The notes beneath the pieces were generated by a model. The model was given only the letters and a program-made list of their open reading frames with translations, was not told the DNA's origin and did no database searches. A stretch of DNA of 64,000 nucleotides from Eutreptiella sp. 'Long Island Sound 2002' (lineage: Eukaryota > Euglenozoa > Euglenophyceae > Eutreptiales > Eutreptiaceae), in assembly GCA_964036045.1 (NCBI GenBank), contig OZ038385.1, positions 35,814,101 through 35,878,100 on the forward strand. The letters run 5' to 3'. Below are positions 1 through 11,900 of this stretch, in pieces. A program made the translations under genes and the position numbers. The stretch's first letter is position 1. Each line of letters opens with the position of its first letter.

Positions 1-3000
1 GGGGGGAAAATGAGGTATCCGGAGGTATCCGGAAAATTGGATACTTCTTAGGCTTGATTAGGCATCTGCTGGCCATATTGCTGCGTCCATACCCTCCACA
101 GGTCGCGGGGTGCAGATTTGGCGGCTCTTTGGCACTTCTGTTTTGGGGAGGACTGGATTGATGAAAGGGGGTTGCTGTGCTAATACAACTCCTGTTGATC
201 CGAGAAACAGGAAAGGGTACGCCACCGCACATACGTGTCATTGGATCCCGTCGCTATGCACACAATGGATGCATTGCACTGGTTCCAGGGGCTGGGTCTA
301 TTTCAGATCCACATGCTCCAAGCGGTCCAGCTTCCCTTTGAACCGGCTTCTTCAATGGAGCAACTGCCTATCCCCGTGATGCCATCAGGTCCTCATTGTG
401 CCATGCATGCTGCCCAGGCCAGGGGTGTCAGAAGTGTTCCCTATCCTAGATCTACATCAATGCAATGCACCGTCGTGGTAGTGGGCGCCACTCCTTAGCC
501 AGCGCTGCTCCACATCCTCAGTGACAAAACATAGCGGCACATGCTTCATGCAGGCACTTTCCATGTCAGCCATGGGTGGCGTTGATATTTGTTGTGGACC
601 CCAAATCGTTGAAGGTGCTGTTTCAATAAATCATAAACGCAATGGAATGCGATTTAACGTGGTTCATCGTTTTTCGGCAAAACAGCTCAAAACGTGGTAA
701 ACGTGGCAAACCGTCATTTAATGTCACTTAACGAGCCCGGTACAGAAAAAACCCCCACAGAAAGCCTCATCCGAAAAACAGTTTGGACTTTCATCTGGAA
801 CAACGCCCCTGTAAAATGCACCACCCAACCAGATGCATTAGCAGCAGCAGCACCGACCACGACAACGACGACCACCACCACCAGGACGATGACAACAACA
901 GAAGCAGCAGCAGCAGCAGCATTCAGTATTAGTGCGGCCTGAGGCTAGGACACTACCTCACCCAAAATGCTTTATGCCACTACTTTAAGACCAAGGTTTC
1001 GGTGGTCAAGGATCACGCTGGCGGTCCAAGGATATGAGGTGATATGTTCGAAACGTATTCCACATCGCTGCACAATGGATTGACAACGAGCACCTCTCCT
1101 CATATCCTGAGCCCAATTCACCCACAGAATGGGTGAACAAGGATTAGCCATTTGTTCAAAAGCCCCTTCTCAGAATGATTGCAACTTGACGCTTTTCACA
1201 GGGAATGTGGAAACTACTTCATTATACATCAGACCTGTAGGTCTGTACGCCAACCCACGAGACGATTGAACTTCGGATGATCGGCGAAGCATTAAATACC
1301 TTCACTCAGCCCTGGATTTGCAAAAAAGGCATCTCAATGTCGCATCCTTTGAGAAAATACTCGAAAACCTCGGTGGGCTTTTTGATATCGGTTGGCAGGC
1401 AGGCCAAGGAAACCCACCCAAATGGTACAATAATTGCAGCACCGCACAAAGCATTCCGCGGACAATCAGAAAAGAACAAAGCCAGCCCATGAAGAGGGTC
1501 ATCGCAGAAGAAAGCATGGAATGTGATGGGGGGCTGGATAACAGTTGTGCTTGCAAATCACCTCAATGCGACCAAGGGATACACTGTGGTGTCTGACATG
1601 CACAAAATAGGATCTGGACAGTGCGTAACACAAGGTACAAAATTGTGGGGGTTGCGGCACAAAGTGGGACACATCAATCCCCCCCCCCCCCCGCAAAGCT
1701 GCCGCATAAAATGGATGCGCACTGCAATGAACTTCCCAATAAACCTACGAAACGTAATTGTCGGGCAGCATCTCCGCTGCACTTCTATGGATGTGACACT
1801 AAAGCTTTCAAAAACAATAGAACTACAAAAGAAAAAAAGGGTAGAATCAGCGCATTGCCAGCTGTTCTGACGACTTGTTACCAAATCCCATCAGCAAATT
1901 GAAGTCTGTGGCGAATGCCGTGCGTCGCGGCTCCTGCGCCTACAATCGATGCACCCTTTTAATGGTTCAAGGGCCAACGAGTGAGCTGCACGCCCAATGC
2001 GGCACATGCCGTCTCTGGGAGGACCAACGCAGCAACCAACCACCAAAGCAGAGAAGCTCGGATAAGCTGCAAAAAAGAAGTCATACAACAAAAGTTGCAC
2101 CGAAATCGCATGCCTGCATCTGGAACAAGCGGGGTACTGCTGGGGATTTGGAAACAGATCCAGGCAACGGTACTACTACTGCCCGACCATGCAGCACTTG
2201 AAGGCTTAAGATTTCAGCGCTCTAGAATGTGTATAACACTGTGCTGACAGGGGCTGTCTCTCTACAATCCTGCGTTGCAGGTAAATGCATCCCCCCAAGA
2301 GTCAGGCCTGCTGCGGAACGGGTGGTAGGACACAGATGCTGTGAGCTGATCAGACTTAGCAAAATCACAGTTGACTCCTGGACACAGCGGTAGTTTGTTG
2401 GACCACCAGAAAATTTACCAAACTCTACACCAAACTAATCCTATGCTCAGCTATGAACCAATTCATGCGGCCACAATGCGGCGTCCCAGTGTGGCGCCTT
2501 ATGATGTGAAATGGGACCGCTATCCTCTCTTACTGATACGAGCCTATGTCATGGTCCTCCTCTAGTTAAACTGAATCTCACAATGGCATATGAAGGGGTA
2601 GCAATACTGTTGAGACTGGGGAGGAGTGGCAACACGAAGCCAGGGGGGGGGGGGTATCATACACAACACCCGCAGCTCGGGTCTGTGGGGACAATCTACC
2701 GGTGAAGATTAGGGCGTGGGTTTCTGAAGGCGTATGAACACAAAAGATGAAGGCGATGGACTTTGTGGTGTCGACAGGCCCTGGGCAGTCATTCTGTGGG
2801 TCGTGGATATGAATGGAATGGAGAACACTGATCGAGCGCTGTCAGAGGGGTGCGGCCCTCTGTTTGTGCGTGGATTGAGGGTGCATTGCCGATGCGCGGC
2901 CCGGGCCCGAGCCTGGCTGTGCCGTTCGAGGCGAATCGTTTCCGGCCAAAGCGTGTGCCTCTATCAAGGTCGTGTGCATGCGACTGCAGCCCCACTCTTG

Positions 3001-5728
3001 GGGGGGTCCGAGGTACGTCCACCGCGCACTCTGCCCGGGTGTGTCATTTGCTTTGTGCCTGTCGCACTTGCCCAGGCACATCGATGCCCAGCTTCATGCA
3101 CTGCTGCATGCAGGAGTTCGGGCACACTGTTCTGTTTCTGAGACCCATCCCGTGCATTCCGCTTCACTTCACTTCAAACAAAAAACACTTGTGCAATGAA
3201 CAGAGACACTGTACCGCTGTCACAACGCTCACTGCGTTGACATGCTGAGCACGCTGCAAGATGCAGCACCGTGGACCGGGGCACCAATGGAATAGAAAAC
3301 ATCTGCCGCCCCCATTGCATCCCTCACGGGTCCGTGTCTAAGCCAGGCATAGGACACAGTGAGCATCCGCTCCGTCCCGGCATGGCTGACGGGCAGGGGA
3401 GGGGGGGGGAATGTGGGGTGGAAAAGAAGCGCGGTTTCTGGGAGAGGTTCTGCACAGCGCACGCACAGCGCCCAACTACAAGTCAGCGTTCCCGTGACCC
3501 CCCTGCAAACCCCCCACCACCGGGGGAGCTACGTCCACGGGGCAAAAACAGCAGATTTGGAGCGCAATCTGGCATTTTTTGTGGGAAATACAGTTTGTTT
3601 TCACTCATTATCTGAGTTTGTGGACTGAGTAAGAATCTGAGTAGTCCTGTGCACAAGGACCTCAGCCAGGAAAGGCGAGGGACCACCCCCGGGAGAGCAG
3701 GCAGCAGGCCCCAGCCAGGACTGGCGGGGACCCGCAGCCACAAGGACCTCAGCCAGGAAAGGCGAGGGACCACCCCCGGGAGAGCAGGCAGCAGGCCCCA
3801 GCCAGGACTGGCGGAGACCCGCACCCATAAGGACCTCAGCCAGGACTGGTGAGGGACCTGCACCACTGGAAACACAATAGTCACTGTGTCACCTCGGCCA
3901 TGGGGGAAAGGGGTCCAAAATAGCCTACTTTTCGCACAGCGCGGGCACATCGCACAGTGCGCCCCCTACGTGCACAAAAAAACGGTGAAATCACAGAGAT
4001 CAAACGTCCACAACACGCCTGTGCGATGGGAGAAAGGCAGAATAAGGTCCGTTTGTTGTAGCAACATTTTGAAACGTCCCTGTGCCCCAACTCGTGAACG
4101 CAGTTTGGTCAACGTTGCACACGGTGGACATGATGTGAACACATTGGACGCACTGTGCCCAGGTGGAGTGTCCCACGACCCTGGCCACAGTGATCACGTA
4201 GCACTCGTGCACCCGGAGGACCAATCTACAAATCCCTAATTCGCCGAAACCACCTCATGGCCAGGCGGGTCGGCATTTGGTGACACCACAAGTGCGGGCA
4301 CACCCTGGGAGAGTCATATTGCACCCATTAGCCCCTGCCAGCCCCCCTACCCCCCCCCCCCGTGTCCAGCGAACAATAAAGTCCTCAAAAAATACGGTCC
4401 AAACAGTACTGTTCGTTGCACACGCCTTTCGTGTTCCGAAACTCTGGTAACACATCCCGAAGCACAAGATACCCAGAATCAGTCATGGTGGGCAATAGAG
4501 GTCCCGTAGTTGAGGTTTACCATTCCCTCACATGCTGCTTTGGAAATTTGCCCACCATTCTTGCAAGATGCATCGCAACAGACGCTCATCGCCCCAATCC
4601 TTTAGTCTGAAACCACGGTTCCGAAACCCGGTACCTAATTTGCCCCAAAATACGGCCCGAATGGATGTGTTCGTTGGAGGAGGCATTCGTTGGTCACGAG
4701 GGGTGTGGGGGGGTACTGGTACCCACAGCCCTCCAAACATGCTGTTTGGGGGCTACCCCCCGATATATGGGGCCATTTCTCGCTCACGCTTGCCCTTAGG
4801 CCAAAACCGTTAGCCACCACGTCTGATGATCAAAGAACAGAAGTGGCAGTTGCCACAACTTGATACCCGGCTTTGATTCCCGGTGGATTTGTAGTGGAGG
4901 CACTGCGGGCGACCCCCCGGGTGGTGCCCTTGGCGCTGGGGATGCGCATCAACGCAATGGGCAACGGAGCACAGGGAAATGCTTTGGTTTCGGGAAGGGG
5001 TCCTTCGTTGCACTGGGCTTGTCACTGGTGCAGCCTCCAGTGGGGCGTGGCCCACGGGATCTTGGGCCTCCCACACCCTCAGTGCTCCCCCCCCCCCAGA
5101 TGCGGGGGGAAGTACAGGGGGCCGCCCAATGCACTCCACCGCCTGACGGGGCGGGGGGGGTGATGGCTGAGGGGAAGCCCTTCGACCGCCTTCTGTGAGG
5201 GGCGTCTTCCCAGAGCTGGGGGTCGGTGGGGGTTTTTCTCGGGGGAGGGCTGTGGCGAGTCTCCCCTGGACCCCCACCGTCTCGGCCCAATAGACACGAC
5301 AGCGCCGTGCGGGGGGCCTGAGAGGCCAGCGACCCCCAACTGCCCACACACCCCGTAGCCCGCCCCGCCGATGCCAAGACTGGGGGATCACAAACTGTCT
5401 GCCATCGGCGGGTGCGGCTCCACGGACCAAAAGAGGGCGATCAGGGCGGTAGCCCGAGGCAGCCAACTGCTCAGGCATCGCACAGGATCTGCCAAGGCAC
5501 AGCACGGGGGCTGCCGCGGTTATCACAAATCGGTGGTGAACCGGGAAAAACGTCCCTGGACGACCACCCTTTGCCGTCCTTCCCGGTACAGACGGGGGGG
5601 GGAAATGATCGGAGGGTGATGGCAAAGCAACGCTGAGCAATGAAACGAGTCAGGGTGGGGCCCACTGCTACAGCTCATCCCAAACGTGCGCAGTGTGTGC
5701 GCAGGTCTGACGCCCGCGGGGGCGGCTT
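1..5728. other. Gene-poor region downstream of gene 1
   Basis: I find no supportable gene. The start carries a short GGTATCCGGA duplication. A CAG/GAC/CCA trinucleotide-rich patch lies near 840-925. Poly-C or poly-G runs occur near 1680, 2642 and 4350. An 87-bp tandem repeat lies at 3652-3850. A 276-codon open frame on the minus strand (4810-5640) is proline/arginine-rich, typical of GC-rich noncoding DNA, and shows no family motif. The part just below 5729 should include the 3' untranslated region of gene 1, but I cannot place its end. Confidence 0.5.
3652..3850. repeat. 87-bp tandem repeat, about 2.3 units
   Basis: Units start at 3652, 3739 and 3826, exactly 87 bp apart, each opening with CACAAGGACCTCAGCCAGGA or a one-base variant. 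As 87 is 29 codons, reading frames stay open through the array on both strands and produce a 29-residue repeat peptide. I regard that as a by-product rather than a gene. Confidence 0.9.
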
Positions 5729-5953
5729 CTAGCCACAGCATCGGATGTATCCGCAGAGGCGACCGACGACACGCCCCCCGTATTCCAACGGCAGGTCGAC
5801 TCTGCAGGGGTTCTCCGCGAGCACGTACTTCAGGGGGAATACAGCAGCGCCCCGCAGCTGCTGGTCCCAGAGCATGATGGTCATGTGCTGGGTCTCCAGG
5901 AACATGGGGTGTGAGACGAGTGGCTTGAGGACAGGCAACTCACGATCTCGCCA
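5729..5953 (-). CDS. Gene 1 exon 12 (last): second half of C2 domain and stop
   Basis: Seventy-four codons and a TAG follow a GTCTGCAG acceptor, phase 0. WRDRELPVLKPLV aligns with the SHIP W-S-S-R-x-L-P-x-L-K-P segment directly after the exon 11 end. GRVVGRLCGYIRC aligns with the glycine-rich final C2 strand. The protein ends four residues beyond that strand, so the long proline-rich and SAM-containing tails of animal SHIP2 are absent. Confidence 0.88.
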   Translation of the reverse strand, partial: WRDRELPVLKPLVSHPMFLETQHMTIMLWDQQLRGAAVFPLKYVLAENPCRVDLPLEYGGRVVGRLCGYIRCCG

Positions 5954-8900
5954 CTGCAGACACACAAACGGGCGTTGGCCAGTCTGGGCCTAAGGGTGTC
6001 TGCCCTGAGGGGGGGCAGAGACTGTGCCATGGGGGTGGGGCCGTGCCAGGGGTCTGCCACCAGACCAGGCCATAGCAGACCACACAACGCCAGACCACAC
6101 CACACCGCACCGCACCACACCAACGTGGTACCATACCACCACACCACCACAGTACCACACCACCACACCACAACAGTACCACACCGCGCCACGCCACCCC
6201 AAACCGTACCATACCATAGGGTACCATACCGTACCACACCCCACCACACCACACCACACGCGACGCCGTCCCTGCGCATGGCCCACATGGGACTGGGAGG
6301 ACCGCACGACATCGGGACGGAGTTCATCAGACAGGTGGTCAAGGAGTCTCAGCGCATGTAGATCTCGCACGCCAACGCAAGAGGGGGCCCGGGCAGGACC
6401 CGGGGGCACCATGGCGTGGGCCCTGCGGGAACTACAACTGCACCAACAAGCGGAGCGGCAAGGGGTCCCCAGGGCGGCCTTGAACCCGGCCCGTCAGATG
6501 CTGGGGCAAACCTGGCCGCCGCATGGGTGCGTAACAAAGCGCGTGCACACACACACACACCCCTGCCCGTTTTGCTGTGCCCATAAGCAAGACATCTGGG
6601 TCTTTGCCTTCTGGTAAGAGCGCCTTCAGCACACCACATCACACGACAGCACAGCAAAGCACAGCACAGCAAAGCACAGCACAGCTCAGCACACAACACC
6701 ACAGCACACCACACCACAACATAGTACAACACAGGAGTTGCACTGCCCACTGCCCCCAGGCAGTGAGGTAGTGCATTGCGGGAGTTGCACTGCCCACTGC
6801 TCCCAGGCAGTAAGGCAGTGCATTGCAGGAGTTCCACTGCCCACTGCCCCTGGGCAATGTGGCAGTGCTTGACAGGAGTTCCACTACCCACTGCCCCCAG
6901 GCAGTGAGGCAGTGCATTGCAGTAGTTGCACTGCCCACTGCCCCTAGACAGTGCGGCAGTGCATTGCAGGGGTTCTGCTCTTAAGGCAGCGACCGCCTCC
7001 TGGGCAGGACTCCCCGTCCCCCTAGCTGGTGGGCCCGCGCAAGAGTTGCACTGCCCACTGCCCCCAGGCAGTGTGGCAGTGCGATGCAGGAGTTGCACTG
7101 CCCACTACCCCCCACTACCCCCAGGTAGTGAGGCAATGCATTGCAGAAGTTGCACTGCCCATTGCCCCCAGGCAGTGTGGCAGTGCGTTGCAGGAGTTCC
7201 GCTGTTTAGGCAGCGACCGCCTCCTGGGCAGGCCTCCCTGTACCGCCAGCTGATGGGCCTGCGCATTGCAGGAGTTCCACTGCCCACCGCCTCCAGGCAG
7301 TGAGGCAGTGCATTGCAGGAGTTGCATTGCCCACTGCCCCCGGGATGTGTGGCAGTGCATGACAGGAGTTCCACTACCCACTGCCCCCAGGCAGTGAGGC
7401 AGTGCGTTGCAGGAGCGGCACTGCCCACTGCCCCTAGACGGTGTGGCGGTGCAAAGCAGAAGCTCCACTGCCCACTGCCCACAAGCAAGGAGGCGGTGCA
7501 TTGCAGGAGTTGCGCTGCCCACTGCTCCCATGTAGTGTGGCAGGCATTGCAGAAATTCCACTGCCCACTGCCCACTGCCCACAAGTGCAGTGCGGCAAGG
7601 CACACACAGGGCAGTGCGGAGCACAGCACCAAGCAGTGCGGCACCGCACACAAAGTACTGATGGTGCAGCACAGCACACACGGTGCAGTGGGCCCACTGG
7701 ACCCTGTGTGACCGTGCACAGGCATCGGCGGAACAATACCGGCCAAGTGCGACTGAGCACAGGTCCCGGCTGTACAACAACACACTAGCACACAACGCGC
7801 ACTAGGACACACCGCCCTCCCGTTTACCTGTACCCGTGGGTAGACATGCCGGCCGTTGCCTTCTGGTAACAGCGCCTTCGGCACAACATAGTACAACACA
7901 GCACAGCAAAGCACAACACAGCAAAGCACACCGCGCTGCATCGCACCACGCCACACCACACATCACCACATGCGGTGTGGTGTGGTATGGTGTGGTCCGG
8001 TGTCGTACAGTGTGGTGTGATGGAGGAGGAGCTGCAGCCCGGTTCTCGTGTACGATGAGCCCGTGCGTCGCCCAACCCAGGCCAACGTAGACACAAGGAA
8101 GGGGTCCTCTCTTACCTCCACCCAAAGTAAGGCGAATCTTGCAGTACACCTGAGAACACCCCTCGTGGCATGCCGCCGAGGTCGTAGTGCCGGCACACTG
8201 CAGCGCCACGGCTCGACCCACTTGCGGGTCCTCTAAGCGTAGCTTTGACTGCCCCGGTCCACCCAAGGAGACTTTGCAGGGTCAATCATTGTGGGGTGTC
8301 TTCCCGGGGCTTCACTACTGACTTGGGACATGTCCAGGGCATAAAGATGCACCCCACCACGAGTTGTCGTGGTGGCAGAAATCTGCCATCACGTCACACG
8401 GTCAGCATAGAAGCCCCAAAGGCGGCTAGTTTCAGCCCCATCGGAGCTCACATTGATAACATTTCACGTGCAGTTCACCACACCCCCCACATTGTGGCGG
8501 TGCAAGTAGCAGCGAGCGTTGTACGGCGTTGCAAAATAATGTATAGATGTTGTGGAGCATTGCATAACCACTACAGAGTCACACGGCCTAGCCGCCAGAG
8601 CCGTGGATAGAGCTCTGGATGGAGGCGGTGGCACACTTCAGAGACCCGGTCCGGTGCCTAACTCACAAGTGCCCGGGGCACCCCAACAAGGGCCCCCTTT
8701 ACATAGCCCTCCACGCCCCAAGCGCGCGGCCATTGGAGCTGGACCCTGCCCTGAGGACACACTTGTAAGAGCACTTTGGTCCACCCAACACTATACCCCA
8801 ACCGGGCTCTCACGGCAGCACCCATGTACTTGCAGCCCTGTACAAAACCGGGAGTTTGTTTCCATGACTTGCCAGTGCTAGTCACGATCAGCGGAGCCAT

Positions 8901-11900
8901 CATAGTGACTGACGCCGGAACCACCCCAGAGGGAACGGCCATGACTCTCGCGTATTCGTGTGGACAATACGGCACCAAGGTAGCCTTGGGGGTGGAAACC
9001 TCTTCGGAGGGCAAGACCATGACCCTGTTGCTCTGCGCCCGGCAATTGGTGGCACACGAGGGCGGGCATTGTGGAGACGGCATACTCCATGCATAGGTGT
9101 GCGCGTTGGCTTTGGTCCAGGAACTTCCCTTAAGGCGACGGTGCTACCCTCTAGGTGAGATCCGCATGCGGCTCCTCCCTGGTCGCTGCGTCGACCCGCA
9201 CATTGATGGTGGTGACTTAGTGTGAGGGTGTGACCACTTTATTGACCGCGGCCTTGGGGGCCAGGCACTTAGCCCCAAGATTCGCCCCCACCTACCTGCA
9301 GGAGTGGTTGCGGGAGCAGGCGGCGATCCCCGCTCGGGGTGCACTACCAGCACCGATGGGGACCTAACTACATACAGGCTGGGCCTCACCCTGCCTTTGG
9401 ACTGGTCACTTGAACCAAATGACCAGCAATGGCACTCGGTGGCCCATCGGCACCTCCCCACAATGTCGGTGGTAGCGGAGCACTCCGAATACTGAAACGT
9501 GCAACTATGCACGCAGTGCCTGCTCTGCTACAGCGGCCCAGAAACGGCCCGTCACCTGTGGGAATGCCCATTGCAATCACATGAATGGCGCCTAGCCCGG
9601 CAATGCCCGCACACATGGCTGAGCACCTGCATAGGGCCACGCGCGTCGCAGGTGCAAGGCCAACTATGGGACTCCGTGGTCCTCAAGCAGTGGTCGTTGG
9701 CCATCGTGACACCGCCCATATGGGCGGCACATATGGGGCTAGTGGGGCCACACAATATGGGGACTGAGTTCATCCGGCAGGTGTTGTCGGAGGCACAGAA
9801 GGTGTGGCTGGCCCACGCCAGAGCTCGAGAGGGCCTCACCAAGGCCTGCTCGGGGCCAGGGGGCACTATGGCGTGGTAACAGCGCCTTCAGCACACCACA
9901 CCACACCACAGCACACACAACACAACACCACACCGAACGCCCATATACCCATGGGCCATGTCTCCACGACGTCGAGCCCATAACACAACTGTGTGAAAGT
10001 GGTCACAATCACCAAAGCCCTATGTATCTTTTTGAAGAGCGCAGTGGCGAAGGTATTGAGCGCACCTGCGGGGCATCTGTTTTCCCCGTCAGCACAACTG
10101 ACTGCTGGATGGTCCCCAGGCAGGAGCCCCAGATCTTGAGGCTGGCCCTTGCCAGTGGGCGACTAGTGGTCTGCACGATCCCCAAACTGTCAAACTGGAA
10201 GCTGACGGACGGAATATTTCTGCAGAGAGATGACGATGGGCGCTGTGCTGGCCCTACAGCCCCCACAACCGCAGAATTTCCATGAACATGGATCTGGCGA
10301 AACACAACATCCCAAAGGGCCCTGCATCATTCCCCATCCGCTGAAGTATCTGCCACACCGCAGGCCAACCGCAGGCCAGACTCCGTGTTCGAAATGCAGC
10401 GAACGGCCCTAATGTAAGTTGCCCTGCGGGACCGAACCAATCTGCGGCCTCGGCATCAACAGTCGCGGTAACTGTTTGCGTCAGTGGAACGACCCTCTCT
10501 GGCGCTCCAGAGGTGTAAATGCAAATTGTCGGAATGTGCAACACTCATGTGTTACAATGGACTGGCACTTTGCATTGCGGAAATGGGAACAGCGAGAAAA
10601 CCATTTGGGTCCCGAATCCTCCCTCTCCTTCGCCCATTCAATGGCCAAGCGATCCGCTCCCTGCGGACCGGCTCAATTCCGTTCAAACGCCAAACGAGGT
10701 CGGCGACCGGCCGACGGGTGTCCGTAACTTGCAACTTGACAATCCGCGGCAAAAACTGGGGTGAAAGAGGGCCGATGTCCCCTACGGACGGCCCTGACGC
10801 GACGTGCGGTGTCGGAAGTAAATTGTATTCATCAAATTTGTGATGGTTGCCTTTGTGTTGGGGACACAACAGTATTGTTTAACTTCGGTACTGTTTTACT
10901 TTGTTTTACATGATCCTTGGCCGACTCCAGCGATTTGAAGCAGAGTGGCGTCATTGTTCAAAGATGATGATTCAACACTCGGAAACGCTGTTGTTTGGAG
11001 AGGACAAACCCACCCTGAAATGGCCTTTTCAATGAGGGCAAGCAGAGGGGTGTTGCAGGTAGCTCTGAGCACTTCCGCTTGACAACTCAGACCCTCAAAG
11101 GGCTGGGGTTCGGAGCGTGGGGTTCCCGATCACGCATGCCCTCTTCCTCCATGTTTGGCCCCAACGCCCTGGGGGGTGGCCGGCAACAGCGCTGGGGGGA
11201 TGGGGTGGGGGTGGTCGGCGGGAGAGGGGACTTCAATGCACGTTTTGACCAGTAACAAGTCGGTGGATGAGGCTCTGCTGATTGCCACTGGTTCCCGAAC
11301 GACGGTGTCGTGTCATGGAAGGCCCTGTGCCCACGGCAACACAAACCCCTCGATTGCGGCCACTCCCGGGGGCACACCTGTACAGCGAAATGAAGGGTCT
11401 GTAGCAGGGGAATCTAAAGATTCCATAAACCGGGGATCGACGACTGGAATTGAGGTCAGGGCTGCTGGAATACTGAAGGCACTGCATGGGGGTCTCAGGT
11501 TGTGACTTGCTCAAAATGCGATCCGAATACGACGGGCTCTGGGCTGTCTCCTGAAGACAAAAGACATACGTTGGCAGTGCCCCTCTTGACTGAATCTCTT
11601 GCAACATCGCGACGAATGAAGTGTGCATAGACTGCGGTAGGGGCATTTTGTAGTGCGTTGGAATGTTATGGAAAACGGTGGGGGAACTGTATGTTGCGGC
11701 GGGGACACTTTGTGGTGCGTTAGGAACGGTTGACCACGCGGTGGTGGCACTTTCCATTGTGTTGGGGGTTCTGCAGATTGCGTTGTTCTGGACACTTTGT
11801 GGTGCGTTGGGGAGACTTCAGATTGAATTGGAGACGAGTCTGTGTTGCACTGGGGAAACTTTACAGTGCGGCGAGGACCTGTGGTTGGGGCACTGTGTTG

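Larger units (their letters stand above)
5954..10065. other. Gene 1 last intron (4.1 kb), filled with LINE debris and repeats
   Basis: No host exon is needed here because the exon 11-12 junction is exact. The intron holds LINE 3' fragments (6276-6420, about 6590-6640, about 7850-7900), ACCACA-rich simple repeats (about 6080-6260, 6635-6735, 7875-8022), a 47-bp minisatellite (6734-7600) and a plus-strand LINE C-terminus (8776-9879). Confidence 0.75.
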
